NCBI GenBank assembly: GCA_026386955.1
Contig: JAPLMQ010000297.1
Coordinates: forward strand, 27,580 to 91,579
Length of the DNA: 64,000 nucleotides
Reading direction: 5' to 3'
Origin: Planctomycetota bacterium
Lineage (GTDB): Bacteria > Planctomycetota > Phycisphaerae > Phycisphaerales > Phycisphaeraceae
The position numbers and the translations under genes are program-made. Shown here piece by piece: positions 34,943 through 43,413 of this stretch. Every line of letters starts with the position of its first letter. The first letter of the stretch is position 1. The notes under the pieces were generated by a model that saw nothing but the letters and a program-made list of their open reading frames with translations, ran no database searches and was not told the origin of the DNA.

Positions 34943-35464
34943 ATGATGAGGGTGCGACACGTCGTATTGCCCAAGCTCGCCGTCGGCCTCATGCTTCTGA
35001 TCGCCGTCGGCATCGTCGTCAATGGGTGCCGCGACGCATCGCCGCCGTCCCCCGCTCAGACCGTGGTAGATGACATGCAGCTGGCGCTGCTGCCGATCGA
35101 TGTCACATCCATGTCCTACCTGGAGCGAATCCTCGAGCACATCACGGTTGATCCTGCCGGCAATCTTCGATATCAAGCGACCCACAACAAAGGCTGGGGG
35201 CCCAACGACATCGACCCGAAGCACGAAACCACTGAAACCCGGGAAGGCCGGCTCAGCGCCCAAGCCCGTGCCGAGCTGGCCCGAATGTTCGCGGACAGCG
35301 AAACCTGGTCCGGCGAGCAATACGTCGGCCCCGCGGACAGCCCCATAGTCACCGTCCACTACGGCCAGAAGACCGCTTCCGGGGGCGACCTTCCCAAAAA
35401 AATGCAGGCCTTGGAGAACCGCCTGCGTGAGTTGGCGCGGAGCATGCCGATCGTGACGCGGTAG
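34943..35464 (+). CDS. putative lipoprotein of unknown function
   Basis: A 173-residue protein. Residues 8-28 are hydrophobic ([18 protein letters not shown]) followed by [11 protein letters not shown]; the Cys at about 29 is a possible lipidation site, although VNGC is a weak lipobox. The mature part is short and polar with a repeated pattern of charged residues ([22 protein letters not shown]). No domain was recognised. Thirty bases separate it from the M16 gene and about 45 from the ribBA-like gene, so it may be in the same transcript as either. Confidence 0.6.
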   Translation: MMRVRHVVLPKLAVGLMLLIAVGIVVNGCRDASPPSPAQTVVDDMQLALLPIDVTSMSYLERILEHITVDPAGNLRYQATHNKGWGPNDIDPKHETTETREGRLSAQARAELARMFADSETWSGEQYVGPADSPIVTVHYGQKTASGGDLPKKMQALENRLRELARSMPIVTR

Positions 35465-35508
35465 CCCTCAGCGCCCCGGATCGCCCGCCGCCCGTTACCA
35501 TCACCTCC

Positions 35509-36690
35509 ATGCATTCCATCCCCGAAATCCTCGACGACCTCCGCGCGGGGCGGATGGTCGTCCTGGTCGACGACGAACGCCGCGAGAACGAGGGCGACCT
35601 GGTCTGCGCCGCCCAGCATGTCACGCCCGAGGTCGTCAACTTCATGATCCGCGAGGGGCGCGGCGTGCTCTGCCTCGCCCTCACGGGCGAGACTTGCGAC
35701 CGCCTCGAGCTTGCCCCGCAGAGCGCCGTCAACACCACCCAGCGCGGCACGGCCTTCACCGTGACCATCGACGCCCACGAGCGCTTCGGCCTCACCACGG
35801 GCGTCAGCGCCGCCGACCGCGCGACCACCATCCGCGTCGCCATCGATCCCGCCGCCCGCCCGGCCGACCTCGCCCGCCCGGGCCACATCAACCCGCTCCG
35901 GGCCCGCGACGGGGGCGTGCTCGTCCGCCCCGGGCAGACCGAGGGCTCCGTCGACCTCTGCAAACTCGCGGGCCTCAGCCCCGCGGCCGCGATCATCGAG
36001 GTCATGAACGAGGACGGCTCGATGGCCCGCCTCCCCGACCTCGAGCGCCTCTGCGCCAAGCACCGCATCAAGATCTGCTCCGTCGCCGACATCATCCAGT
36101 TCCGCCTGCAACGGCAGAAGCTCGTCGAGCGCATCGACGCCGTCCCCTTCGAGACGCACCAGGGCACCTTCAACCTCATCGCCTACCGCAGCCAGGTCGA
36201 CCCCTTCCCGCACGTCGCGCTGACCTGCGGCGACGTCGGCCGGCTCGACGCCACGGGCGGGGTCGTCGACATTGCCGAGCCCGTGCTCGTGCGCATGCAC
36301 AGCCAGAATCTCCTGGGCGACGTCTTCGGCGACCTCCAGCAACCCTCTGGGCTGACGCTCAACGCCTCGATGCGGATGATCCAGCGCGAGGGGCGCGGGG
36401 CCTTGGTCTACCTCCGCCACGAGGGCATGGGCTCGGGCCTGCTCAAGCGCCTGCAAACGCTCCACCGCGAGGACGCGCCCGACGACTCCGAGCGCCTCCG
36501 CCTGGGTTCGACGCAGCAGGCCCCCGGCATGCGCCCGCCCGCGAACACCAACGACTACGGCATCGGCTCGCAGATCCTGCGCGACCTGGGCATTCGCCGG
36601 TTGCGGCTGATCACCAACCACCCGTTCCAGCCCGCGGCGCTGGAGGGCTTCGGGCTGGAGATCACGGAGTTCGTGCGCGTGGAGGAATGA
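35509..36690 (+). CDS. RibBA-like protein with substituted metal ligands in both domains
   Basis: A 393-residue fusion with the architecture of RibBA: an N-terminal DHBP-synthase-like domain ([56 protein letters not shown]) and a C-terminal GTP-cyclohydrolase-II-like domain ([41 protein letters not shown]). In the first, the conserved GHTEA is GQTEG (Gln at about 143), replacing a metal-binding His. In the second, the three zinc Cys of the CLTGDVFGSLRCDCG block are Asn, Gln and Ser ([15 protein letters not shown], about 267-281). It is unlikely to perform either riboflavin step normally and may be a repurposed paralogue. Confidence 0.85.
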   Translation: MHSIPEILDDLRAGRMVVLVDDERRENEGDLVCAAQHVTPEVVNFMIREGRGVLCLALTGETCDRLELAPQSAVNTTQRGTAFTVTIDAHERFGLTTGVSAADRATTIRVAIDPAARPADLARPGHINPLRARDGGVLVRPGQTEGSVDLCKLAGLSPAAAIIEVMNEDGSMARLPDLERLCAKHRIKICSVADIIQFRLQRQKLVERIDAVPFETHQGTFNLIAYRSQVDPFPHVALTCGDVGRLDATGGVVDIAEPVLVRMHSQNLLGDVFGDLQQPSGLTLNASMRMIQREGRGALVYLRHEGMGSGLLKRLQTLHREDAPDDSERLRLGSTQQAPGMRPPANTNDYGIGSQILRDLGIRRLRLITNHPFQPAALEGFGLEITEFVRVEE

Positions 36691-36717
36691 CGCGGTCGCG
36701 CGGGGTATCATCCCCCC

Positions 36718-37938
36718 ATGCGTCTCGACGTCCTCGAAGACCAGCGGTTCTCCTGCCGCACCTGCTCCAACTGCTGCCGGAACTGGCACGTCGAGCTGCT
36801 CGACGACGAGATCCGCGCCCTGCCCGCGCTGGCCTGGCCCGAGGGCGACCCCTGCCGCTCCGTCTCGCCCTTCCTGAAGTTCAGCGGGCGGACCTACCTC
36901 GCCCACGCGGCCGACGGGGCCTGCGTCTACCTCAACCGCGGCAACGGGCGCTGCAGAATTCACGAGCAGTTCGGCATGGAGGCCAAGCCGCTGGGCTGCA
37001 GGCTCTTCCCCTTCCAGATCGCCCGCACCTTCGAGGGGCAGGTCTCCGTGCTGGGGCGGAACGACTGCCCCGCCATCCGCGACAACTACGGCCAACCCTT
37101 CGACGAGCAACGCCGCGACATCGACGCCCTCGCCCGCGAGCTCCCGCTCGGCCCGGCCTTCGACCCCCAAGTCCTCGACCATCTCTCGCGCGAGCAGGTC
37201 CAGGCGGCGGTGGAGTTCGCCGTCGCGCTGCTCAACGCCTTCCCCGACGACCGCGGCAAGGTCCTCTTCCTCTACTATTTCACCGACTGGCTGGCGACGC
37301 AATCGGTCGAAGGGCTCAGCAGGGAGACGCTCGGACTCGGGTTTCCGGAGATCCAGGGCCACGTCCAGAAGGTGCTCGCCCTCCCGGCCGGGCGCGTCGG
37401 GGCGATCCACCGCCTCGCCTTCCGGGCCCTGCTCGCCCAACACCTCCGCCGGGACGAGGACGTCGTCGACGGCAGGGCTTGGCGAATCCCCCGCGCGATC
37501 GCCATCGCCCGCATCGTCCTGGGCGGCGGCGGGCTTCCGGGGGTGGGAGCCGTCTTCCCGCCGGGGACGATCCGCCAAGCCCGCCTGTTCACCGGCGACA
37601 CGCACATCGCCACCGCTTCAGGCGCGTTCGACCTGCACTGGCGGATGGTCCGCCTCAAGCTCGCCAGCTTCCAGTTCATGGGGCGGTCGGCGGGGCGCGA
37701 CTTCCTCAACGGGCTCCGCGGCATCGCTCTGCTCTACCCCTTCGTGGTCGCGACGGCCCGCCTCCGCGCCGCCGGGCGCGCCTCGGCCGTGGTCGACGCT
37801 CAGGACGTCGACTTCGCCGTCGGCGCGATCGACCACGCCGTGGGACGCCAGCCGATCCTCCGTTCCCCCCTAGCCCGCCAGCTTGAGTCGTTCGTGCTCG
37901 ACCCCCGCGCCTTCCCGATGATCGTCCGCCGCGTCTGA
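36718..37938 (+). CDS. YkgJ-type zinc/iron-chelating cysteine-cluster protein
   Basis: A 406-residue protein. The N-terminal 120 residues contain the CxxCxxCC cluster FSCRTCSNCCRNW, then GACVYLN, GRCRIHEQFG, PLGCRLFPFQI and RNDCPAIRDNYG, the Cys pattern of the YkgJ/UPF0153 family thought to bind zinc or an iron-sulfur cluster. The remaining 280 residues are helical and hydrophobic in places and not assigned. Start ATG 36718 lies 28 bases after the RibBA-like gene on the same strand. Confidence 0.82.
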   Translation: MRLDVLEDQRFSCRTCSNCCRNWHVELLDDEIRALPALAWPEGDPCRSVSPFLKFSGRTYLAHAADGACVYLNRGNGRCRIHEQFGMEAKPLGCRLFPFQIARTFEGQVSVLGRNDCPAIRDNYGQPFDEQRRDIDALARELPLGPAFDPQVLDHLSREQVQAAVEFAVALLNAFPDDRGKVLFLYYFTDWLATQSVEGLSRETLGLGFPEIQGHVQKVLALPAGRVGAIHRLAFRALLAQHLRRDEDVVDGRAWRIPRAIAIARIVLGGGGLPGVGAVFPPGTIRQARLFTGDTHIATASGAFDLHWRMVRLKLASFQFMGRSAGRDFLNGLRGIALLYPFVVATARLRAAGRASAVVDAQDVDFAVGAIDHAVGRQPILRSPLARQLESFVLDPRAFPMIVRRV

Positions 37939-37985
37939 CCACCTCCCTGACCACTCCCTCCCTGCCTCTCCTCCCGGAACCCGCC

Positions 37986-38696
37986 ATGTCGCTCAAGTCC
38001 ATCCTCGAAGAGCTCCGCGATTTCGACGGCGCCCTGCTCGCCAACACCATCAACTACATCGACAAGTCGCCCACGCACGAGCTCTACATGGGCTCGGAGA
38101 TCCAGCCGATCACCACCGGCCTGGGCCCGAGCGTGGGCGTCGCGCTCACCTGCGTCTGCGACAGCTCGACGCCGGGCAACACCGCCGACACGGCCGTCTT
38201 CTGGCAGACCCTCGAGGCGATGGAGAGATCAAGCGAGCCGACCATCTGGGTCGTGCAGTGCGTCGGCTCGCGCCCGCGGCACGAGTGCGTCATCGGCGAC
38301 GGCATGGCCAAGACGCTCCACGCCGCGGGTTGCGTCGCGCTGGTCACCGACGGCCAGGTGCGGGACATCCCGGGCCTGATGAGCACGCCCTTCGCCGCCT
38401 ACGGGCGCGGGAAGGTCATCCATCACTGCGCCCTGCGCTTCGCCCGCTTCAACGAACCCGTCGAGGTCGGCGGGCTGACCATCCGCAGCGGCGACGTCGT
38501 CCACGCCTCGGCCGAGGGGGTCATCCGCATCCCCAAGAGCTGCCTCGAGGCCCTGCCCGCGAAGGCCTCGCAGATGCGGGCCTTCGAGCACGACGCCCAC
38601 CGCGCCCTCCGCCGGACCGACCTGACGCTCGCGCAGAAGAAGGCCGAGGTCGGCAGGCTGCTGGGGATCTACGGCTTCTCGGATTGCGTGAGCTGA
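37986..38696 (+). CDS. RraA-like family protein
   Basis: A 236-residue protein with the RraA/HMG-aldolase fold: PSVGVALTCVCDSSTPGNTADTAVF, then ECVIGDGMAKTLHAAGCVALVTDGQVRDI, which matches the GDxxAxxAxxxGxxGxVxDGxxRD signature with its Asp and Arg for divalent metal and oxo-acid binding. Members are 4-hydroxy-4-methyl-2-oxoglutarate aldolases/oxaloacetate decarboxylases or RNase E regulators. It has a longer N-terminus (60 residues) than RraA proper. The surrounding plus-strand genes give no pathway. Confidence 0.82.
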   Translation: MSLKSILEELRDFDGALLANTINYIDKSPTHELYMGSEIQPITTGLGPSVGVALTCVCDSSTPGNTADTAVFWQTLEAMERSSEPTIWVVQCVGSRPRHECVIGDGMAKTLHAAGCVALVTDGQVRDIPGLMSTPFAAYGRGKVIHHCALRFARFNEPVEVGGLTIRSGDVVHASAEGVIRIPKSCLEALPAKASQMRAFEHDAHRALRRTDLTLAQKKAEVGRLLGIYGFSDCVS

Positions 38697-38889
38697 GGCC
38701 GCGGCGGAGCGAGCCTCCACCCACAAAAGTCGATCCCAAATCGGTTTATCGACCGATGAGATATCGGACCATGCCCACTCCAGGACCCTCCCACGGACTC
38801 CACTGCGCATTAAGGTTCGGCAAAAGCTAGAATGGGGCCTTGCCGCGGCCTCTGCCGTGAGCGCGACCTGAGCCTCCCAAGGGACCATC

Positions 38890-40869
38890 ATGAGTAAGCC
38901 CGACGCCTCTCCGTCCGCCAGCACCGCAGCGCCGACCCTCGACGCCCCGCTCCTGCCGCGGATCAAGAGCCCCGCCGACCTCAAGGCCCTCTCGGTCGAC
39001 CAGCTCCCCCAGCTCGCGGAGGAGATGCGCCACGCCATCTGCGACACCGTCTCGAAGTCCGGCGGGCACCTGGCCCCCAACCTCGGCGTGGTCGAGCTCT
39101 CCATCGCCCTCCACTACGTCTTCGACTTCTCCCACGACCGCCTGCTCTTCGACGTCGGCCACCAGTGCTACCCGCACAAGATGATGACCGGGCGGGCCGA
39201 CCTGCTTCCCAAGCTCCGCCAGCGCGACGGCATCTCCGGCTTCCCCGAGCCGCGCGAGTCGCCGTATGACCTCTTCAGCGTCGGCCACGCCGGCACCGCA
39301 ATCTCGACCGCCGTGGGCATGGCCCGCGGCGACCAGGCGCTGGGCCACGGCGACCGCCGCGTCGTCTCGATCATCGGCGACGCCTCGATCGTCAACGGCG
39401 TCGCGATGGAGGGGCTCAACAACGCCGGCACGCTCCACCGCCAGTTCCTCGTCGTCCTCAACGACAACGGCATGTCCATCGCCAAGCCCCAGGGCGCGAT
39501 GGCCCAGTACTTCGACCGCATGCGGGTCAACTCCGCCTACGGCCACTTCAAGAAGCGGGCCCACGAGGTCCTCGCCCGCACCCCCTTCGGCCACGCCCTC
39601 GAGGACATGTACCATCGCGCCGGCGAGATGATGAAGGCGATGATCACCTCCGGGCACATGTTCGAGCAGTTCGGGCTCCTGTGCGTCGGCCCGATCGACG
39701 GGCACGACCTGCCCTCGCTGATCGACATGCTCAACGAGATCAAGGACTTCGACCGCCCCGTCCTGCTCCACTGCAAGACCATCAAGGGCAAGGGCTTCGA
39801 CTTCACCGCGGGCGACCCCTCCAAGTTCCACTCGCCCAGCCCCTTCACCGTCGAGGGCTGCCGCGTGGAGATGAAGAAGTCGGGCAGGTCGTTCACCACC
39901 GCCTACGCCGACGCGATGGTCGACATCATGAAGCGCGACGACAAGGTCTTCGCGATCACCGCCGCGATGCCCGACGGGACCGGCATCAACAAGATCCTCC
40001 CGCTCTTCCCCGAGCGCAGCCTCGACACGGGCATCTGCGAATCGCACGCGATGGACATGGCCGCGGGCCTGGCCAAGAGCGGCATGAAGCCCTTCTTCGC
40101 CGTCTACTCGACCTTTGCCCAGCGGGCCTTCGACCAGGTCTTCCAGGAAGTCTCGCTGCAGGGCTTGGCGGTCCGCATCTGCCTCGACCGGGCCGGGTTC
40201 GTCGGCGACGACGGGGCCGTGCACCACGGGTTCATGGACATCTCGATGTTCAACCCGCTCCCGGGCGTGGTGATGCTGGCCGCGAGCGACGAGGGCAACC
40301 TCCGCGCGGGGCTTGAGTTCATGCGGACCTACGACGCGGGCTGCTCGGTGATCCGCTACCCGCGCGACGCCGTCGCAGAGACGCAGGTCGTCGCCAACGT
40401 CCCCGCCTACGAGCTGGGCAAGGCCGCGCTGATTAAACCCGCCAAGGGGGCGAAGGCCGACATCGCCATCCTCGCCTACGGCACCGAGGTCTACGAGGCC
40501 CACAAGGCCTTGGCCGACCTGGAGAAGCAAGGCTACGACGTCGCCCTCTACGACGCGCGCTTCGCCAAGCCGGTCGACGTCGAACTGGTCCGCCAGCTCG
40601 TCGAGGCGGGCATCCCGATCCTGACGGTCGAGGACCACTTCATCACCGGCGGCTTCGGCGCCTGCGTGCTCGAGGCCTGCAACCAGAACCGCATCCCCAC
40701 CGACCTGATCCACCGCCTGGCGATGCCCGAGAAGTGGGTCTACCAGGCCAGCCGGAAGTTCCAGTTGGGCGAAGTCGGCCTCGACGCCACGGGCATCGCC
40801 CGCAAGGTGCGGCAGGTGCTCGACCAGCGCACGGCGGCGAACGCGGATGTGGCGGCGGCGTCGCGCTGA
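38890..40869 (+). CDS. dxs: 1-deoxy-D-xylulose-5-phosphate synthase
   Basis: First enzyme of the MEP isoprenoid pathway, thiamine-diphosphate dependent, 659 residues. SGGHLAPNLGVVELSIALHYVF, FDVGHQCYPHKMMTGR, VGHAGTAISTAVGMA, VVSIIGDASIVNGVAMEGLNNAG (TPP motif; Ala/Ser replace the usual Gly-Ala after GD) and VVLNDNGMSIAKPQGA are diagnostic. The C-terminal transketolase blocks DAMVDIMKRDDKVFAITAAMPDGTG and ICESHAMDMAAGLAKSGMKPFFAVYSTF are present. An N-terminal extension of about 25 residues is Ser/Pro/Ala-rich. A strong terminator follows. Confidence 0.93.
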   Translation: MSKPDASPSASTAAPTLDAPLLPRIKSPADLKALSVDQLPQLAEEMRHAICDTVSKSGGHLAPNLGVVELSIALHYVFDFSHDRLLFDVGHQCYPHKMMTGRADLLPKLRQRDGISGFPEPRESPYDLFSVGHAGTAISTAVGMARGDQALGHGDRRVVSIIGDASIVNGVAMEGLNNAGTLHRQFLVVLNDNGMSIAKPQGAMAQYFDRMRVNSAYGHFKKRAHEVLARTPFGHALEDMYHRAGEMMKAMITSGHMFEQFGLLCVGPIDGHDLPSLIDMLNEIKDFDRPVLLHCKTIKGKGFDFTAGDPSKFHSPSPFTVEGCRVEMKKSGRSFTTAYADAMVDIMKRDDKVFAITAAMPDGTGINKILPLFPERSLDTGICESHAMDMAAGLAKSGMKPFFAVYSTFAQRAFDQVFQEVSLQGLAVRICLDRAGFVGDDGAVHHGFMDISMFNPLPGVVMLAASDEGNLRAGLEFMRTYDAGCSVIRYPRDAVAETQVVANVPAYELGKAALIKPAKGAKADIAILAYGTEVYEAHKALADLEKQGYDVALYDARFAKPVDVELVRQLVEAGIPILTVEDHFITGGFGACVLEACNQNRIPTDLIHRLAMPEKWVYQASRKFQLGEVGLDATGIARKVRQVLDQRTAANADVAAASR

Positions 40870-40898
40870 ACAACGGCCCTAAAACCAGAATCGATTCA

Positions 40899-40932
40899 AG
40901 CCGGACTCACTTCGTGAGTCCGGCTTTTTTTT
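40899..40932 (+). terminator. intrinsic terminator after dxs
   Basis: AGCCGGACTCAC-TTC-GTGAGTCCGGCT, a perfect 12-bp stem, followed by eight T (40925-40932). It also lies 24 bases past the end of the convergent minus-strand small gene, so it may serve both directions. Confidence 0.9.
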
Positions 40933-40956
40933 GACGAGGCCTCGCACGCGTCACCG

Positions 40957-41265
40957 TCACAACCCCGCTTCGCGAATGAAGTCCCCCAGCATCTGGCCTG
41001 AAATTCGTCCGCGAGCCCGGCGAAACTCCGCGGCCTTGACCTCGATGACCAAGGCGTAGTGCACAAAGCAGGATTTCGAGAGGCCCGTGGCGGGAAAGTC
41101 GGGGTGGTCGTGCGCGATGTGGAAGCAGTCGCCGGCGTAGCACTGGCCCGAGATGGAGAAGCAGCCGAACACTCCGCCGGCCCTCACGTCGACGATGACG
41201 TAGGGCCTCTGGTCAGCGCAATTCCTCCACACCCGGTCCACGTTATGGATTTCAAACGGCCGCAT
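40957..41265 (-). CDS. small protein, putative toxin of a Panacea (PanAT-like) module
   Basis: A 102-residue protein with no named family: MRPFEIHNVDRVWRNCADQRPYVIVDVRAGGVFGCFS then FHIAHDHPDFPATGLSKSCFVHYALVIEV. The RPYVIVDV start and the GLSKSCFV strand recall PemK/MazF-like small barrels, but the match is weak. It begins 7 bases after the stop of a DUF4065 protein. In PanAT modules the antitoxin carries DUF4065 and the toxin is highly variable, so position and size make this the likely toxin. Function is inferred from context. Confidence 0.65.
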   Translation of the reverse strand: MRPFEIHNVDRVWRNCADQRPYVIVDVRAGGVFGCFSISGQCYAGDCFHIAHDHPDFPATGLSKSCFVHYALVIEVKAAEFRRARGRISGQMLGDFIREAGL

Positions 41266-41272
41266 GGATCGA

Positions 41273-41863
41273 TCACAGGTCCGGTTCCGAGGCTCGGAAC
41301 GGCGCGTTCATCCGTGACGCCATTTCGGTCGAGACGACGGGCCGGTTCAACCGCCACTTGTTCTCGTCGCCGCCGGCGTAGTGCTTGAGGATCACCTCAT
41401 AGGGGATCAGCGTCGAGGTCCCTTCGACGTAGGTCTCGCGGTATTCCGGAAACTGATGGGTCTCCTCGACCAAGTCCCACCGCCATTTGTGGCCATGGTC
41501 GGCGATCGTCTGCGAGAGCACGCGGCGCTCTGAAAGCGAAAGCCGATCGATCATCAAAGGCTGCTTCAGCGTGACGCTGTTGTCGATGACGTGCATGTGG
41601 TCGAAGACGACCTCGCGTTCGCCCACAGGCGACTCACCATCGAGGACCTTCAGGCACGAGGACGGCACGGGGCCGAACTTCATCGCGTATTGGTCATCGC
41701 CCGTGATGGGATGGCCGGCGGCCAAGAAATGATTCCGGTCCGCGATGTAGAGGAGCTTGATGAGCTTCACCTTCTCGACCGCGCCGCGATGGTGAACCAC
41801 AAAAGCCATCGCCTGAAGGGCTTTGGGGAGATCGAATTGGAATCGAATGCGGCCGCTGACCAT
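41273..41863 (-). CDS. Panacea-domain (DUF4065) antitoxin-like protein
   Basis: A 196-residue protein. KALQAMAFVVHHRGAVEKVKLIKLLYIADRNHFLAAGHPITGDDQYAMKFGPVPSSCLKVLDG (about residues 14-76) is a clear Panacea/SocA block. Such proteins neutralise diverse toxins (PanAT systems) or act as proteolysis adaptors (SocA). ATG at 41863. The upstream 136 bases contain a possible -10 (TAAAAT) on the minus strand. It is the first gene of a two-gene unit with the 102-residue protein. Confidence 0.85.
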   Translation of the reverse strand: MVSGRIRFQFDLPKALQAMAFVVHHRGAVEKVKLIKLLYIADRNHFLAAGHPITGDDQYAMKFGPVPSSCLKVLDGESPVGEREVVFDHMHVIDNSVTLKQPLMIDRLSLSERRVLSQTIADHGHKWRWDLVEETHQFPEYRETYVEGTSTLIPYEVILKHYAGGDENKWRLNRPVVSTEMASRMNAPFRASEPDL

Positions 41864-41999
41864 TGCGCTGTCGCCTAACTGTTTCCGAACATTTTACGCG
41901 GCGGCCAAGGACAGGTCTAGTGCAATCATCGGACGACGCTCACGGCATCCTTGACGCATGGCGGGTTTCGCCGATTACGGCTCTACCCGCCCTACTCGC

Positions 42000-43178
42000 T
42001 CACTTCCGCGCCAACGCCTCCTCGCGCATCTTCAACAACCGCTCGCCCGCGTCGTGCAGGGTTTGGTCTTTTTTCGCCCACATGAAGCGGACTTTGGTCC
42101 GCCCCTGGCTTTTGGGGTTGTAGAAGCTGCCGCCCGGGACGCCCGCGACGCCGACGTGCTCGACCATCCAGCGGACGAAGGCCGTGTCGTCGGTCGCGCC
42201 GAGGTCAGCCGCGTCGGTCATCACGTAGTAGGCCCCTTGCGGCACCTCGAACTTAAGCCCGGCCTGCCTCAGATACGGGAGCAGGATGTCGCGGCGGCGG
42301 GTGTAGTCGGTCTTCAATTTGGCGTAATACGACGTGGGCAGGGCCAGCGCCGCGGCGCCGGCCATCTGCAGCGGGTGCGGGGCGCCGACGGTCAGGAAGT
42401 CGTGCACCCGGCGGATCCCCGCGGTGATCTCCTCGGGAGCGATGCAGTAGCCCAGCCGCCAGCCGGTCACGCTGAAGGTCTTCGACAGGCCCGAGATCGT
42501 CACCGTGCGCTCGGCCATCCCGGGCAGCGTCGCGATGCTGATGTGGGGATGGATTCCGGGGTCGCCGTAGATGATGTGTTCGTAGATCTCGTCGGTCAGC
42601 GCCAGCACGTCGTGCTTGATGCAGAGGTCGGCGATGAACTGCAGCTCGACCCGGGTGAAGACCTTCCCCGTGGGGTTCCCCGGCGTGTTGATGATGATCG
42701 CCTTGGTCTTGGGCGTGAACGCGGCTGCAAGCTCCTCCAGGTCGACGTGCCAATCCGGCTCACGCAGGTGGACGTAGACCGGCTTGGCCCCGGAGAGCAG
42801 GCCGTCGGGGCCGTAGTTCTCGTAGAACGGCTGGAAGACGATCACCTCGTCGCCGGGGTTCACCACCGCCAGCATCGTCGCCATCATCGCCTCGGTCGCG
42901 CCGCAGCAGACGGTGACGTGCTTGTCGGGCTCGCAGGAGATGCCGTTGAAGGCCTTGGCCTTGACGGCGATCGCCTGCCGAAGGGCCGGCGCGCCCCACG
43001 TCACTGCGTACTGGTTGAAGCCGTCGTGGATGGCCTTGCACGCGGCCTCCTTGATCTCCTGGGGCGTCTCGAAATCGGGCATGCCCTGGGCGAGGTTGAT
43101 CGCGCCGAAGCGGGCCGCGAGGCGCGACATCTCGCGGATGACCGACTCGGTGAAGTAGCTGACGCGGTCGGCGAGCAT
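42000..43178 (-). CDS. class I/II pyridoxal-phosphate aminotransferase
   Basis: A 392-residue PLP enzyme of the aspartate/KAT/methionine-transaminase type. INLAQGMPDFETPQEIKEAA, GFNQYAVTWGAPALRQAIA, VTVCCGATEAMMATMLA, IIINTPGNPTGKVF, LALTDEIYEHIIYG and the Schiff-base Lys in ISGLSKTFSVTGWRLGY are all present. I start at the ATG 43178 (MLADRVSYF), with GGAG nine bases upstream; an ATG at 43214 would add 12 Gly/Pro-rich residues. Substrate cannot be told from the sequence; related enzymes handle kynurenine, methionine or aspartate. Confidence 0.9.
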   Translation of the reverse strand: MLADRVSYFTESVIREMSRLAARFGAINLAQGMPDFETPQEIKEAACKAIHDGFNQYAVTWGAPALRQAIAVKAKAFNGISCEPDKHVTVCCGATEAMMATMLAVVNPGDEVIVFQPFYENYGPDGLLSGAKPVYVHLREPDWHVDLEELAAAFTPKTKAIIINTPGNPTGKVFTRVELQFIADLCIKHDVLALTDEIYEHIIYGDPGIHPHISIATLPGMAERTVTISGLSKTFSVTGWRLGYCIAPEEITAGIRRVHDFLTVGAPHPLQMAGAAALALPTSYYAKLKTDYTRRRDILLPYLRQAGLKFEVPQGAYYVMTDAADLGATDDTAFVRWMVEHVGVAGVPGGSFYNPKSQGRTKVRFMWAKKDQTLHDAGERLLKMREEALARK

Positions 43179-43335
43179 GAGTGGCGGCTCCGGTCCCCGG
43201 CCCCCGGGCTTCATGGGGGATCGAAGACTCTACCCGGCCGGCGAGGCGACGCAAGACGCGGGGAATGTGGGCATGGGGCCGCCGCACGGCATTCGCGTGC
43301 CTGGCCAACGGGCTCTTGCGGAAACAAGGCGAAGA

Positions 43336-43349
43336 CCGCCTATAGGCGG
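43336..43349. repeat. 14-bp palindrome CCGCCTATAGGCGG
   Basis: A perfect hairpin followed by AACTACGAGCC, in the 235-bp gap between murC's end and the aminotransferase start. It resembles the short dispersed palindromes elsewhere in the window. No T-run. Confidence 0.5.
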
Positions 43350-43413
43350 AACTACGAGCCAAGAGCCGCGCTGTCTGGAGGTTTGCCTTTGGGCGGCGCA
43401 CCCCCGCAAGCGA

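Noticed and set aside
32674..35359. Very long minus-strand open frames opposite trxA, the M16 gene and ribBA
   Set aside because: Composition is that of mirror frames (Val/Asp/Gly/Leu repeats) and the opposite strand has clear enzymes.
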